From the NCBI GenBank assembly GCA_025964675.1, contig JAOPYI010000255.1, forward strand, positions 1-64,000: a stretch of 64,000 nt of DNA, in the 5' to 3' direction. This document shows, in pieces, positions 18,728 through 28,237 of this stretch (its first letter is position 1; each line of letters opens with the position of its first letter). The notes under the pieces are model-generated. The model had not been told where the DNA came from. It worked only from the letters and a program-made list of their open reading frames with translations, and did not search any database. The DNA is from Sphaerisporangium sp. (lineage in GTDB: Bacteria > Actinomycetota > Actinomycetes > Streptosporangiales > Streptosporangiaceae). Made by a program: the position numbers and the translations under genes.

Positions 18728-18748
18728 GAACGCCTGTTCGGTTAGGAT
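18728..18748 (+). promoter_or_regulatory. LexA box and -10 of dinB
   Basis: GAACgcctGTTC (18728-18739) matches the Gram-positive/actinobacterial LexA operator core GAAC-N4-GTTC. It lies directly before TAGGAT (18743-18748), a likely -10. The dinB GTG begins six bases after that hexamer, so the transcript may be leaderless. LexA bound here would cover the promoter spacer. Confidence 0.7.
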
Positions 18749-18754
18749 TGCCCT

Positions 18755-20011
18755 GTGTCGCGCAAGCAGGTTCTGCGGTCGGAGCCCGGGCAGGGCCATG
18801 ACCCGGGCCGCTCGCCCCTGGCCGACGACACCGGCTGCCCGATCCTTCACGTCGACATGGACGCCTTCTTCGCGAGCGTCGAGCTGCTGGACCGTCCCGA
18901 GCTGAAGGGCACCCCGGTGATCATCGGGGCCGCCGGCGCTCGCGGAGTGGTGCTCAGCGCCACCTACGAGGCCAGGGGGTACGGCGTGCACTCGGCGATG
19001 CCGATGACGCGCGCCCGCCGCCTGTGCCCGCAGGCCGTGATCATCCCGCCCAGCCACGGCAAATACTCCGAGGTCTCCAAGGGCGTGATGGAGATCTTCC
19101 ACTCCATCACCCCCGAGGTGGAGCCGATCGCCTCCGACGAGGCCTTCCTCGACGTCGGCGGGGCCCTGCGCCGGCTCGGGCGGCCAGCCATGATCGCCGC
19201 GCTGATCCGCGCCCAGGTCGTCGAGCGTCAGGGCATCACGTGCTCGGTGGGCGTGGCGAGCACCAAGTTCGTTGCCAAGCTGGCCTCCCGGCACTGCAAG
19301 CCCGACGGTCTCCTGGTGATCCCCGCCGACGGGGTGGTGGAGTTCCTCCACCCGCTCCCAGTCGCCGCCCTGTGGGGCGTCGGGGAGCGCACGGAGCAGG
19401 CTCTGGTGCGGCTCGGCATCAGGACCGTGGGCGATCTCGCCAACGTCCCTCCCTCGACCCTCCAGCGCGAGTTCGGGGCCGTCGGCAGCCATCTGGCCGC
19501 CCTCGCCTGGGGCCGCGACGATCGCCGGGTCACCCCGCACGTCCCCGACAAGAGCATCGGCGCGGAGGAGACCTTCTCCCACGACGTGGACGACCCTGAG
19601 ACCATCCGCCGCGAGCTGCTGAGGCTGTCCGAGCGGGTCGCCGCGCGGCTGCGGGCAGGCGGTCACGTCGGGCGCACGGTCAGCGTCAAGCTCCGCCGCT
19701 CCGACTTCACGACGATCACCCGCTCCCGCACACTGCGGGAGCCGACAGATGTGGCGAAAGAGATATATGCCACTGCCTGCGACCTCTACGGGGCCGCCGG
19801 GCTCGAGCGCGTGCGCCTCCGTCTGGTCGGTGTGAGGGTCGAAAACCTCCGTCCGGCGGGCTCGGCCACGCGCCAGCTCGGCCTCGGAGAGCGCGAAACA
19901 GGCTGGCGGGAGGCCGAAAGGGCTATGGATAAGGCGATGCGGAGGTTTGGCCCGGAGGCGGTTCGCCCGGCTTCGCTGGTCCGGCCTCCGTTTGATGGAA
20001 TAGATCTATGA
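18755..20011 (+). CDS. dinB: DNA polymerase IV (Y family)
   Basis: A translesion polymerase of 418 residues. The catalytic acidic residues sit in HVDMDAFFASVE (D34, D36) and ASDEAFLDV (D128, E129). The steric-gate region ATYEARGYGVHSAMP, the thumb HhH segment LWGVGERTEQALVRLGIRTV and the little-finger domain with GRTVSVKLRRSDF follow. The last residues PFDGI lack a clear QxxLF-type clamp motif. A LexA box at the promoter indicates SOS control. Confidence 0.94.
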   Translation: MSRKQVLRSEPGQGHDPGRSPLADDTGCPILHVDMDAFFASVELLDRPELKGTPVIIGAAGARGVVLSATYEARGYGVHSAMPMTRARRLCPQAVIIPPSHGKYSEVSKGVMEIFHSITPEVEPIASDEAFLDVGGALRRLGRPAMIAALIRAQVVERQGITCSVGVASTKFVAKLASRHCKPDGLLVIPADGVVEFLHPLPVAALWGVGERTEQALVRLGIRTVGDLANVPPSTLQREFGAVGSHLAALAWGRDDRRVTPHVPDKSIGAEETFSHDVDDPETIRRELLRLSERVAARLRAGGHVGRTVSVKLRRSDFTTITRSRTLREPTDVAKEIYATACDLYGAAGLERVRLRLVGVRVENLRPAGSATRQLGLGERETGWREAERAMDKAMRRFGPEAVRPASLVRPPFDGIDL

Positions 20012-20158
20012 CGTCACCTCCGGTTTGGTCTACGTTGGACGTTTTCTTTCGCCTACGTCTACAGCCTCGTATTCTGGGGATAACCGACCGCGAGGTCCGG
20101 ACACCCTGTGGTGCCCGTTGCCGTCTTCCCCGTCAAGGGGCTGTCCTTGGGAGGCGCC

Positions 20159-20551
20159 GTGCCGCTCTCTGAGCACGAGCAGCGCTTGCTCGACCAGATC
20201 GAGCAGGCCCTCTACGCCGAGGACCCGAAGTGGGCCAATACCGTTCGGATCAGTGATCCACGCAACCACTACAAACGTCGCCTGGTGAAAGCCTCCATCG
20301 GCTTTGTCCTCGGTGTCGTCCTGTTGATGGTCGGCGTCGTGGCACCGATAATCCCACTCGGTGTCGGCGGCTTCGTGGTCATGCTCGCCGCGTGTCTGTG
20401 GGGTCTGTCCAGCTGGAAACGCATGAACGGGTTCGGCGGTGAAGCCAGGCCGCCCGGTGCCCCCGGGCAGCCCGAGAGGCGCCGTGCCAACCGGCCGAGC
20501 TTCATGGAACGCATGGAGGAGCGCTGGCGCCGCAGGGGCGACGAGCGCTGA
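20159..20551 (+). CDS. DUF3040 membrane protein
   Basis: A 130-residue actinobacterial protein of unknown function. It begins PLSEHEQRLLDQIEQALYAEDPKW, the DUF3040 hallmark, followed by two membrane helices in the region of residues 42-85 and a basic tail rich in Arg. GTG 20159 follows GGGAGG; the frame is open to 20108 but the ribosome binding site supports the later start. Function unknown; the family is clear. Confidence 0.88.
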   Translation: MPLSEHEQRLLDQIEQALYAEDPKWANTVRISDPRNHYKRRLVKASIGFVLGVVLLMVGVVAPIIPLGVGGFVVMLAACLWGLSSWKRMNGFGGEARPPGAPGQPERRRANRPSFMERMEERWRRRGDER

Positions 20552-20557
20552 GCCGCG

Positions 20558-20618
20558 CCACGGCGCCCGCCGCCGTGGACGTCCGCCGTCCCCGCGGCCG
20601 GACGAGCGCGCTCTTTTT
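20558..20618. terminator. Terminator region between convergent genes
   Basis: CCACGGC (20558-20564) pairs with GCCGTGG (20572-20578), then a GC-rich imperfect hairpin GTCCG...CGGAC, then GAGCGCGCTC followed by TTTTT (20614-20618). It lies between DUF3040 (plus) and the transglutaminase gene (minus). The T-run supports termination in the plus direction. Confidence 0.5.
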
Positions 20619-20712
20619 CGATCATGTCTGTGATGAGGCGCGACTCGACCGCCTGACCACCTGAGAAACCGGGCGCCGGTCAGCGCTGTGAGGCCGACCG
20701 GCCCGCCTGGTG

Positions 20713-23196
20713 TCAGTGCCGTGAGCCGGTGAGCGCGCGCTCGTCGGCCGCCTGCTCGGGCGGCGCCTCGGCGCGGTCGCGGCGGCGCGGCCACAGCCGG
20801 AGGGTCTCCAGCCGGTCGAAGCCGTCCAGCACCTTCTCGCCCATGCCCCTCACCCTCAGCAGGGTCGAGGGAGGCAGCAAGGTCGCCCGTGCCCGCCGTC
20901 CGCGCGGGACCGTCGCCCGCAGGGCACGGCGCACGCGCCGTAGGTCGCCCGCCAGGGAGTCGACCCGCCCCGGCGTCCTCGCGTACCGCAGCCGCTCCTC
21001 CGCTGAGGCGATCCTTGTGACCGAGGCCGAGGTCTCGGCGTCCAGCTCGTACTGCTCGGTGAGCCGTCTCGCCAGGGCACGCGGGGTCTCGCTCGCCTCG
21101 TGGCCGAGGCCGAGATCGTGGAGCGTGTCGATCAGCTCGCGCCAGGTGGCGTGCACCGCGTACTCCAGCCGTTCCCTCACGGGCTCCCCCGGAGTACCTT
21201 CCCCAACTCGCCCGGGGTGCTCCCTCGCGGGTTTTCGCGCCGTCCAGGCGCGCCGGCGACGGTAGCCGGTCGAAAGGCGCCAGGCCGCCGGGATCAGAGC
21301 GATCAGCAGCAGCACCAGGGCGCCGAGGCCGGCCTTGGCGGGTACGGACAGGCCCTGGTCGACGATGACGGGATCCGTGGAGCGACCGGCCTCGGGGTCA
21401 CGGGGGTTTCGTGTCCTCCCGGCGAGGCCGTTGGTCGGGTCGGTGGAATTCGGGCCGGGCGTCGGGTGCGCGGACGCGCCGTCGCCGGGGGTGGCTGCCG
21501 AGACCGGCGGGCGGGAGTAGTCCGGGACGCGCGCGGTGGCCTGGCCGAGGCCGCCCGACGGGGTGGGCTCGAAGCGCAGCCACCCGGCCCCCTGGAAGTA
21601 CAGCTCGGGCCAGGCGTGCAGGTCGTGGGTGCGGACCTGCCACGTGCCGCTGACGTTGGTACCGCCGGTGTAGCCGATCCCCACGCGGGCGGGGATGCCG
21701 AGGACGCGGGCCATCACCGCCATGGCGGCGGCGAACTGCTCGCAGTAGCCCGTCCGGTTGCGCAGGAAGTCGAGCAGCGCCTCGTTGCCGTTGCCCTGGG
21801 TCCGCAGGCTGTAGACGAACCCTCCGTTGGAGGTGAACCACGCCTGGAGCTTGACCGCCTTCTGGTACGGGGTGTCGGTGTCCTTGATCAGGCGTTCCGT
21901 CATGGTGCGGATCTGCGGGGGCAGGCTCTGGGGCAGTTGCAGGTAACGCCTGTCCGCCGCGATGTCAGGGCGCTCGGTCAGCCCTTGCAGGCCGTCCGGC
22001 GTCGGCTGTGGCTCCTGGCTGACGACGTCGTACCTCTGGCCTCCGGCCGTGTCGTGCGTGGAGAACACCATGAGGGTGCTCTCGTCGGCACGCCAGTCGC
22101 CGTCCACCCGCACCGTGGTCGCCGGGTAGGGCAGCGGCAGGAAGCTCAGGTTCTCGACGGCGTCGCTCACCGTCACCTGGGTGACGACGTTCTTCACCGG
22201 GACCGTGGGGTAGAGGCCGGGCGGAGGCGGCAGCGGGCCCTCGGACACGCGGTTCTCCGGCCGGCCCTTCGGCTGCGACATGGTCCACTGGTCGCCGTCG
22301 AAGGTGTCCAGTGAGTACATCCGGAGGTAGCGGGGGATGTTGTCGCTGTTGGTATAGGTGAGGACGGTGGCGTCGCCCGGCTGGGTGAGCTGGCCGCGCA
22401 GGCTGGCGATCGGGTTCGGAATCGTGATCATGTTGCCGCCCCTGCCGGTGCCCGATCCTACGCCGAAGCCGAACAGCGGGTTCGGCGGGAGCGTCGGCAG
22501 CAGCGCGGGGAGCGTGACGGCGAGCGCGACGGCCGCGAACCCGATGCGCTTGCCCGCCAGCGAGAGCGGGGCGGCGTCGGTATGGACCTGGGAGCCCGTG
22601 CCACGCGAGCGGCGCACGAGAACGGCGCGGCCCCAGTGGCTGAGCCGCTCGCGCCCGTCTGCGGTGAGCAGGCCCACGTACCCGAGCGCCGCGATGATGA
22701 ACGCCGGCCACCCGATGGGGTCGGAGATCACGGCAGCGGGGACCGTGAACAGCGCCAGCAGCGGCAGGCCCGCGAGCGCGGCATGGCGCAGCCGTACGGC
22801 GAGGAGGTCGACGAGCACGGCGATCAGGCCGATGCCGCCTGCCGTGAGGAGGGAGATTCCCGGGTTGGCCGGAACGGGCGCCGCGAACCGCTGGATGTCG
22901 CCGAACCCCTCCCGCAGCAGGCCGGTCAGGGCGACCACCGTCTCCTTGGTGGGGACCACCCACGCCCAGGTCTTGTCACCGGCGTACACCAGCGTGAGGT
23001 ACATCCACACCACGAAGAGCTCCAGCGGGGGGCCGAGCCACCGCGGCACGTTGTGGCGCGTCGTGAGGACCGAGGCGGCGACGACCATGAGGATCGTGCC
23101 CATCCCCGTCAAAAACCAGGTGCCACCCTGGAACAGCGGGTAGAGGGTGATCGACGCCGCGGCCGTGGCCAGGCCCGCCGCGATCGGGAGTCTCAT
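20713..23196 (-). CDS. Transglutaminase-like membrane protein (TgpA/DUF3488 type)
   Basis: An 827-residue membrane protein. About seven N-terminal helices (residues 1-215) precede an extracytoplasmic transglutaminase domain with catalytic C485 (RTGYCEQFAAAMAVMARVLG) and H527 (THDLHAWPELYF); the third position reads FEPTP, Glu where many homologues have Asp. A further helix near residue 625 and a cytoplasmic C-terminal helical tail follow. It is the last gene of a moxR-DUF58-transglutaminase operon, a widespread set with unknown role in envelope protein processing. ATG 23196 overlaps the DUF58 stop by four bases. Confidence 0.88.
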   Translation of the reverse strand: MRLPIAAGLATAAASITLYPLFQGGTWFLTGMGTILMVVAASVLTTRHNVPRWLGPPLELFVVWMYLTLVYAGDKTWAWVVPTKETVVALTGLLREGFGDIQRFAAPVPANPGISLLTAGGIGLIAVLVDLLAVRLRHAALAGLPLLALFTVPAAVISDPIGWPAFIIAALGYVGLLTADGRERLSHWGRAVLVRRSRGTGSQVHTDAAPLSLAGKRIGFAAVALAVTLPALLPTLPPNPLFGFGVGSGTGRGGNMITIPNPIASLRGQLTQPGDATVLTYTNSDNIPRYLRMYSLDTFDGDQWTMSQPKGRPENRVSEGPLPPPPGLYPTVPVKNVVTQVTVSDAVENLSFLPLPYPATTVRVDGDWRADESTLMVFSTHDTAGGQRYDVVSQEPQPTPDGLQGLTERPDIAADRRYLQLPQSLPPQIRTMTERLIKDTDTPYQKAVKLQAWFTSNGGFVYSLRTQGNGNEALLDFLRNRTGYCEQFAAAMAVMARVLGIPARVGIGYTGGTNVSGTWQVRTHDLHAWPELYFQGAGWLRFEPTPSGGLGQATARVPDYSRPPVSAATPGDGASAHPTPGPNSTDPTNGLAGRTRNPRDPEAGRSTDPVIVDQGLSVPAKAGLGALVLLLIALIPAAWRLSTGYRRRRAWTARKPAREHPGRVGEGTPGEPVRERLEYAVHATWRELIDTLHDLGLGHEASETPRALARRLTEQYELDAETSASVTRIASAEERLRYARTPGRVDSLAGDLRRVRRALRATVPRGRRARATLLPPSTLLRVRGMGEKVLDGFDRLETLRLWPRRRDRAEAPPEQAADERALTGSRH

Positions 23197-24473
23197 GCCG
23201 GGTCTCCTGCTGTGATCGTGTCCTGCGGCCCGGCGTACCTGCTGTTCTGGGCGGCGTCCTGCCAGACCGCCGCCAGCGAGGTGCCGGCGGGAAGCCGTAC
23301 GACCCGCCAGCCGGACGCGGTGAGCACCGTGCGCGCGATCTCGTGCGACTCGTCCGTGGCCGGGTGGTGGGCGGGGGTCTGCTGCCAGCTCCGCACGTCG
23401 AGCATGACAGCGACGCCGGTGACGCCGCCGTGCCGCAGCCGGGCGAGCGCGTGGGCCTCCTCGGCGTCGAGGTCGCCGAGCACGGCGACGATGAGCCCGT
23501 CGCCGCCCCCCTGGCGCAGGGCCGCGATGCCGGACTCCAGCGACCGCGCGGTGCTCTGCCGGACGACCGCGAGCGCGTCGAGGAGGGCGTGGCCTGAGCC
23601 CGCGTCGGTGAGGTGGTGGGCGCCCTGGTCGGTGACCAGTCGCAGCCCGAGGCTCTCGCGGGCCAGGTGCAAGCCGATGGACGCGGCCGCCGAGACCCCC
23701 ACCTCGAAGGACGACCGGGGCCCCTCGCCGCGGTGGGCGTGCCTGCGGGTGTCCAGGAGGAGCGCGCCGCGGCTCTGCCACTGCTGCTCCTCGCGGCGGA
23801 CCATGAGCTCGCCGTACCGCGCGGTGGAACGCCAGTGCACCCGGCGCAGGTCGTCGCCCTGCCGGTACTCGCGGGGTCCGATGTCGTCGTCTCCGGCCGC
23901 CGCCACGCTGGTGGTACGGCTGTCGCCGCCGCCGCTCCACTCGCCCGAGAGCCGCACATGCGGGAGCGGTACGACCTGTGGCACCACCATCAGCGTGTCG
24001 GTGGCGGTGAACGCCCGGGTCAGCTCGACGAGGCCGAACGGGTCGGCGATGCGGACCGACAGCGGCCCGATCGGGTACCGGCCCCGCAGGTCGGACCGGA
24101 CCTTGTAGTCGATCTCACGGATGCCGCGCGACTCGACCCGGTCAAGGACGAACCGCGGCCGGGTGCCGACGGCGTAAGGGATCGTGTCCTCGATGAGGAG
24201 CAGGCCGGTGGGCAGTCTGGTGACGTTCTCCAGCCGCACCGTGACCGTGCTGTCGGAGCCGACCTCGACCCTGCTCGGGTCGAGCCGCCTCGCGCAGCTC
24301 AGCCGGTATCGCGTGCGCGCAACCACCATGGCGGCGAGCAGCGGCAGGGCGATGATCAGCACGCTGACCCGCAGCAGGTCATGCTCCCCGAGGAAGAACG
24401 CGCACAGCATGGCGGCGACGCCGGAGGCGAGGAACGAGCGGCCTCGCGACGTGAGCGCTCTCAGCCCCGCCAT
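23193..24473 (-). CDS. DUF58 domain protein
   Basis: A 426-residue membrane-anchored protein with two N-terminal helices (about residues 14-55), a beta-rich middle, and the DUF58 signature YRQGDDLRRVHWRSTARYGE followed by LMVRREEQQWQ. DUF58 proteins carry a VWA-like fold and partner MoxR ATPases. ATG 24473 overlaps the moxR stop by one base (TGATG), and its own stop overlaps the transglutaminase ATG, so the three are probably made in fixed ratio. Confidence 0.9.
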   Translation of the reverse strand: MAGLRALTSRGRSFLASGVAAMLCAFFLGEHDLLRVSVLIIALPLLAAMVVARTRYRLSCARRLDPSRVEVGSDSTVTVRLENVTRLPTGLLLIEDTIPYAVGTRPRFVLDRVESRGIREIDYKVRSDLRGRYPIGPLSVRIADPFGLVELTRAFTATDTLMVVPQVVPLPHVRLSGEWSGGGDSRTTSVAAAGDDDIGPREYRQGDDLRRVHWRSTARYGELMVRREEQQWQSRGALLLDTRRHAHRGEGPRSSFEVGVSAAASIGLHLARESLGLRLVTDQGAHHLTDAGSGHALLDALAVVRQSTARSLESGIAALRQGGGDGLIVAVLGDLDAEEAHALARLRHGGVTGVAVMLDVRSWQQTPAHHPATDESHEIARTVLTASGWRVVRLPAGTSLAAVWQDAAQNSRYAGPQDTITAGDPA

Positions 24474-25549
24474 CACCGCCGGGATCCCGCCCCGTCGAAC
24501 CCCCTCTCCCGGGTCTCCGGAACGGGGACGCGGCGTACGAGCTCGGCCATGACGTGCTCGGGGCGGCGGCGCTGGCCCTGGGCCTCGAGGCTGGGGAGCA
24601 GGCGGTGGGCCAGCACGGGGACGGCCAGCTCCTGCAGGTCGTCGGGGATGACGTAGTCGCGTCCCGAGAGCGCGGCGTGGGCGCGGGCGGCCCGCACCAG
24701 GTGGAGGGTGGCGCGCGGTGACGCGCCGAGGCGCAGGTCGGGGGACTGACGGGTGGCGGTGACCATATCTATGGCGTACTTCTTTATGGACTGGGAGACG
24801 TAGACCGCCCGCACGGTGTCGATCAGGGCGCGGACCTCGGCGGTCGTGGCGACGGGCTGGAGCTTGTCGAGCGGCGAGGAGGCGCCGTGGACGTCCAGCA
24901 TCTCGAGCTCGGCGGCGGGCTCGGGGTAGCCCATCGCGATCCTGGCGGTGAAGCGGTCGCGCTGCGCCTCGGGGAGGGGATATGTGCCTTCCATCTCGAT
25001 GGGGTTCTGGGTCGCGATGACCATGAACGGCGTCTCGAGGTGGTAGGTCGTGCCGTCGACGGTGACCTGGTGCTCCTCCATGCACTCCAGCAGCGCCGAC
25101 TGGGTCTTCGGGGACGCGCGGTTGATCTCGTCGCCCACCACGATGTTGGCGAACACGGGGCCGGGCTTGAACTCGAACTCGCGCGACTGCTGGTTGAAGG
25201 CGCTGACGCCCGTGATGTCGCTGGGGAGCAGGTCGGGGGTGAACTGCACGCGGCGCACCGGGCAGTCGATGGAACGCGCGAGCGCCTTGGCAAGCATGGT
25301 CTTGCCGACTCCCGGCACGTCCTCGATGAGGAGATGCCCTTCCGCCAGCAGTACGGTGAGGGTGAGGCGGACGACGTCGCTCTTGCCCTCGATCACCGAC
25401 TCGATCGCCTCACGGATCCGATGCGCCGCGGCGACCAGACCTTCCAGCTCCTGTCCGACGTCGTGGGTTACTCCCACTGGGCCTCCATGATGGTGCGGCA
25501 GCCCCACGGCGGGATCGTATTGCGGGGGGCTTTGCGATTCCTTCTTCAT
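24473..25549 (-). CDS. MoxR-family AAA+ ATPase
   Basis: A 358-residue ATPase. Walker A is DVPGVGKT (about 77-84), Walker B reads NIVVGDEINRASPKTQ with Gly where most MoxR have Ala, and the sensor is FMVIATQNPIEMEGTYPLPEAQ. It is the chaperone partner of the DUF58 and transglutaminase proteins downstream. ATG 25549 is chosen because upstream residues look random; a GTG 15 bases earlier is an alternative. Confidence 0.92.
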   Translation of the reverse strand: MKKESQSPPQYDPAVGLPHHHGGPVGVTHDVGQELEGLVAAAHRIREAIESVIEGKSDVVRLTLTVLLAEGHLLIEDVPGVGKTMLAKALARSIDCPVRRVQFTPDLLPSDITGVSAFNQQSREFEFKPGPVFANIVVGDEINRASPKTQSALLECMEEHQVTVDGTTYHLETPFMVIATQNPIEMEGTYPLPEAQRDRFTARIAMGYPEPAAELEMLDVHGASSPLDKLQPVATTAEVRALIDTVRAVYVSQSIKKYAIDMVTATRQSPDLRLGASPRATLHLVRAARAHAALSGRDYVIPDDLQELAVPVLAHRLLPSLEAQGQRRRPEHVMAELVRRVPVPETRERGFDGAGSRR

Positions 25550-25886
25550 TGTGCTTACCGACACTACGATGCCGCGGGTTCCCGAGCGACTTTCCACGAC
25601 ATTTCGGGTGAACAGGCCAAGTGTTCGCTCAAGGGTCGCGTTCTCGTCCCGCCGATGCGAATTCCCTGACATCCGCCCAGGCCGGGAGGCTCCACTTTCC
25701 TCCACCGGGGACCTCGGTTTCCTCCATTCGCCCTGAACGCGGCTCGCACGCGTACTGCAGATGTCAAGGGACGGCGCCGACACGCCCGTGTACGTGCGTG
25801 CCGGCCTCAGGGCCCTCCACTCCGCTCCACCCCTATTGACCTGCATAAACGCGAACGACACCCCCGCATAACACTGTTTGAATCAG
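25550..25886. other. Divergent intergenic region, moxR to mraZ
   Basis: No gene I can support. GAACA (25610-25614) and TGTTC (25622-25626) form an inverted repeat with a seven-base centre and could be a regulator site for the minus-strand moxR operon. The right end leads into the mraZ promoter. I do not see a clear vegetative promoter for moxR. Confidence 0.4.
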
Positions 25887-25937
25887 TTGACGGTGGGGAG
25901 AAGTGGAGTATGGTGGTGCGCAGTGGAGGGGCTGGGG
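25887..25937 (+). promoter_or_regulatory. dcw promoter with MraZ-type repeats
   Basis: TTGACG (25887-25892) and TATGGT (25909-25914) with a 16-base spacer form a promoter. GTGGGG at 25893, GTGGAG at 25903, GTGGTG at 25913 and GTGGAG at 25923 recur every ten bases, and TGGGG occurs again at 25933. MraZ binds TGGGN direct repeats at ten-base spacing near its own promoter (family knowledge), so this is a probable autoregulatory operator. Confidence 0.75.
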
Positions 25938-25979
25938 TTCAAGCGTCAGCCGTTCTGCGTGGCACGGGAGGTGGGGCCG

Positions 25980-26411
25980 GTGTTCCTCGGCACCCATCAA
26001 CCGCGTCTGGATGAGAAAGGACGACTGTTCCTGCCGGCGAAGTACCGTGAGGAGCTGGCGGAGGGTCTTGTGATCACCAAGGGCCAGGAGCGGTGCCTCT
26101 ACGTGTTTCCCGTGGAGGAGTTCCAGCGCATCACCGAGGCGCTGCGCACCGCGCCTGTGACAGCCAAGGCCGTCCGCGATTACAGTCGTGTCTTCTTCGC
26201 CAGCGCATCCGACGAGACGCCCGACAAACAGGGGCGGATCACCATTCCCCAGGGCCTGCGCGAATACGCCGGCCTCCGCCGTGATTGTGTGGTCATCGGG
26301 GCCAACACCCGGCTGGAGATCTGGGACGCGACGGCCTGGGACACCTACCTGGCCGACCAAGAGCAGGCATTCTCCGAGCTGTCGGAGGAGGTGCTGCCAG
26401 GAGTTCTTTGA
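25980..26411 (+). CDS. mraZ: Transcriptional regulator MraZ
   Basis: A 143-residue AbrB-like ring-forming DNA-binding protein, first gene of the division and cell wall cluster. It starts [24 protein letters not shown] and repeats the SpoVT/AbrB-like unit with [18 protein letters not shown], the two DXXXR motifs used for DNA contact. GTG 25980 follows GGGAGGTGGGG and agrees with the family N-terminus, although the frame is open to 25878. It probably represses its own operon through the repeats upstream. Confidence 0.94.
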   Translation: MFLGTHQPRLDEKGRLFLPAKYREELAEGLVITKGQERCLYVFPVEEFQRITEALRTAPVTAKAVRDYSRVFFASASDETPDKQGRITIPQGLREYAGLRRDCVVIGANTRLEIWDATAWDTYLADQEQAFSELSEEVLPGVL

Positions 26412-26708
26412 AAACGGTCGACTCGTCGGTGAAAACTTCGTTCGGCGAGGTCTCCACCCGCTCCCAGGGTGCCGGGACGGTTCCCGGTCACCGCGGCGTC
26501 GCCGCCAGCTGATGCACCTTCCCCGGTGTCAGGTGGCGGGGCGCGAAGAGCGGACGCGGATGGGGACCTGGCCGGGCGAGCCGTTCACAGGGGTGGGGGG
26601 CGAGAGCCCACTGGCGAGACGACGTCATGAGAAGCCGCATATCCGCGAGCAGGGAAGTGTCAACGGGGTTCCATCAGACACGACCATGGCGGCGAAGGGG
26701 GTTTGACC
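26412..26708 (+). ncRNA. Structured leader upstream of rsmH
   Basis: A 297-base gap inside an otherwise tightly packed operon. Two adjacent hairpins are visible: CCGGGA/TCCCGG (26472-26477 with 26482-26487) and GCGGC/GCCGC (26493-26497 with 26501-26505). A conserved RNA called the mraW motif has been described upstream of mraW (rsmH) in Actinobacteria; I recall its location but cannot check the consensus here. An internal promoter is another possibility. Confidence 0.4.
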
Positions 26709-27680
26709 ATGCATGTCGAAAATCAGGCCGAGCCGGGCGGGCACGTGCCGGTTATGCTCCGCCGTGTCCTGGAGATCCTCGCTCCCGCGCTAGCCGGACC
26801 GAGCCCCGTGCTGGTCGACGCCAACCTGGGCCTCGGGGGTCACGCCGAGGCGCTGCTGGCCGCGCATCCCGATCTTCACCTGGTCGGCATCGACCGGGAC
26901 CCGACCGCCATCGAGCGGTCCACCGAGCGCCTCGCGCCGTACGCCGGCCGCATCACCCTGGTGAGGGCGGTCTCCGACGAGCTTCCCGAGGTGCTGTCGC
27001 GCACCCGCCTCGAGCGGGTGAACGGCGTGCTGTTCGACCTAGGCGTCTCCTCCCCGCAGCTCGACGAGGCGGGGCGCGGTTTCGCCTACTCCCACGACGC
27101 TCCGCTCGACATGCGCATGGACCCCGAGCAGGAGCTCACGGCCGATGTGGTGGTCAACACCTACTCCGAGGGGGCGTTGACCCGCATCCTGCGCGACTAC
27201 GGCGAGGAGCGCTTCGCGTCCCGGGTCGCGCGTTTCATCATCCGGGAGCGGGAACAGGTCGCCATCACGTCGACCAAGCGGCTCGCGGAGATCGTGCGCG
27301 AGGCGATCCCGGCCGCTACCCGCCGCACTGGGGGAAACCCCGCGAAAAGAACGTTCCAGGCGTTACGCATCGAGGTCAATGGGGAGCTGACGGCTCTCGA
27401 ACGGGCGCTCCCCGCGGCCCTCGACGCTCTGGCAGTCGGGGGGCGCGTGGTCGTGCTCTCCTACCACTCACTCGAGGACCGGCTCAGCAAGCAGGCCCTC
27501 ACGGCGCGAACCAGGGACACCAGCCCGCCCGGGCTGCCCGTCCCGCTGCCGGCCCACCAGCCGAGGTTCCGCTTGGTGACGAGGGGAGCCGAGCTCCCAG
27601 ACGAGGAGGAGGTCGCGCGCAACCCGCGCGCGGCCTCGGCCAGGTTGCGGGCGGCAGAGAGGATCCGGGAGCCGGAATGA
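26709..27680 (+). CDS. rsmH: 16S rRNA (cytosine-1402-N4)-methyltransferase
   Basis: RsmH (MraW) adds the N4-methyl group to C1402 in the ribosomal decoding centre. The 323-residue protein shows HVPVML near the start, the SAM loop [35 protein letters not shown], and the C-terminal [14 protein letters not shown] with [11 protein letters not shown] 26709 is preferred over TTG 26703 because it follows GAAGGGGG at good spacing. The stop overlaps the ftsL start by four bases. Confidence 0.95.
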   Translation: MHVENQAEPGGHVPVMLRRVLEILAPALAGPSPVLVDANLGLGGHAEALLAAHPDLHLVGIDRDPTAIERSTERLAPYAGRITLVRAVSDELPEVLSRTRLERVNGVLFDLGVSSPQLDEAGRGFAYSHDAPLDMRMDPEQELTADVVVNTYSEGALTRILRDYGEERFASRVARFIIREREQVAITSTKRLAEIVREAIPAATRRTGGNPAKRTFQALRIEVNGELTALERALPAALDALAVGGRVVVLSYHSLEDRLSKQALTARTRDTSPPGLPVPLPAHQPRFRLVTRGAELPDEEEVARNPRAASARLRAAERIREPE

Positions 27681-28237
27681 GCATCGACAAGGACACCACG
27701 CGGGACATCGGCGGCGGCCAGACCGCGACCGCCGTCGGCGAGAGGCCGGCGGTGCCGGCCGCCCGTCGGGCCGCCGCGCCGCCGAGGCCGCAGAAGACCC
27801 CGCGCCGTGCCACGCCGGCGCCGCGCCGGGTCACGCCCGCCACCTCCACCCCGCCGGTCGCGGAGGGCTCGCGGCGCGCCTCCTCGGCTCGCACCGCGCC
27901 GAGGACGCCGTTCGTGCTGCTGGTCGTCGGCCTGCTGTGCGGTGGCCTGGTGAGCCTGCTGCTGCTCAACACCGTGCTCGCGCAGGACTCGTTCAGGATG
28001 AGCGACCTGCTCCACAGCACCCAGCGGCTGCGCCAGGAGGCCCAGGACAAGAGCAAGGAGCTGCTGATCAAGTCGCAGCCGGGTGAGATCGCCCGGCGGG
28101 CCAAGGAGCAGGGTGACAAGCCGGACGCCACCGCGCCGGACATCCTCGTCATTCCCTCCGAGGAGCAGGGCGCCGGGCGCCAGGCGAGCCAGGCCCAGAC
28201 CCCGGTGGGCTCACAGGCGGAGGTCGCGACCCGGTGA
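27677..28237 (+). CDS. ftsL: FtsL-like septum protein
   Basis: A 186-residue single-pass protein. About 73 N-terminal residues are basic and rich in Pro, Ala and Arg; a membrane helix [20 protein letters not shown] follows (about 76-95), then a short coiled coil [19 protein letters not shown] and a tail. FtsL/DivIC-type proteins have this build and sit between rsmH and ftsI in dcw clusters. The sequence itself is poorly conserved, so identity rests on position and topology. It overlaps both neighbours by four bases. Confidence 0.85.
   Translation: MSIDKDTTRDIGGGQTATAVGERPAVPAARRAAAPPRPQKTPRRATPAPRRVTPATSTPPVAEGSRRASSARTAPRTPFVLLVVGLLCGGLVSLLLLNTVLAQDSFRMSDLLHSTQRLRQEAQDKSKELLIKSQPGEIARRAKEQGDKPDATAPDILVIPSEEQGAGRQASQAQTPVGSQAEVATR

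Noticed and set aside
25610-25626. GAACA/TGTTC inverted repeat upstream of moxR as a LexA box
   Set aside because: The seven-base centre does not fit the GAAC-N4-GTTC spacing seen at dinB.
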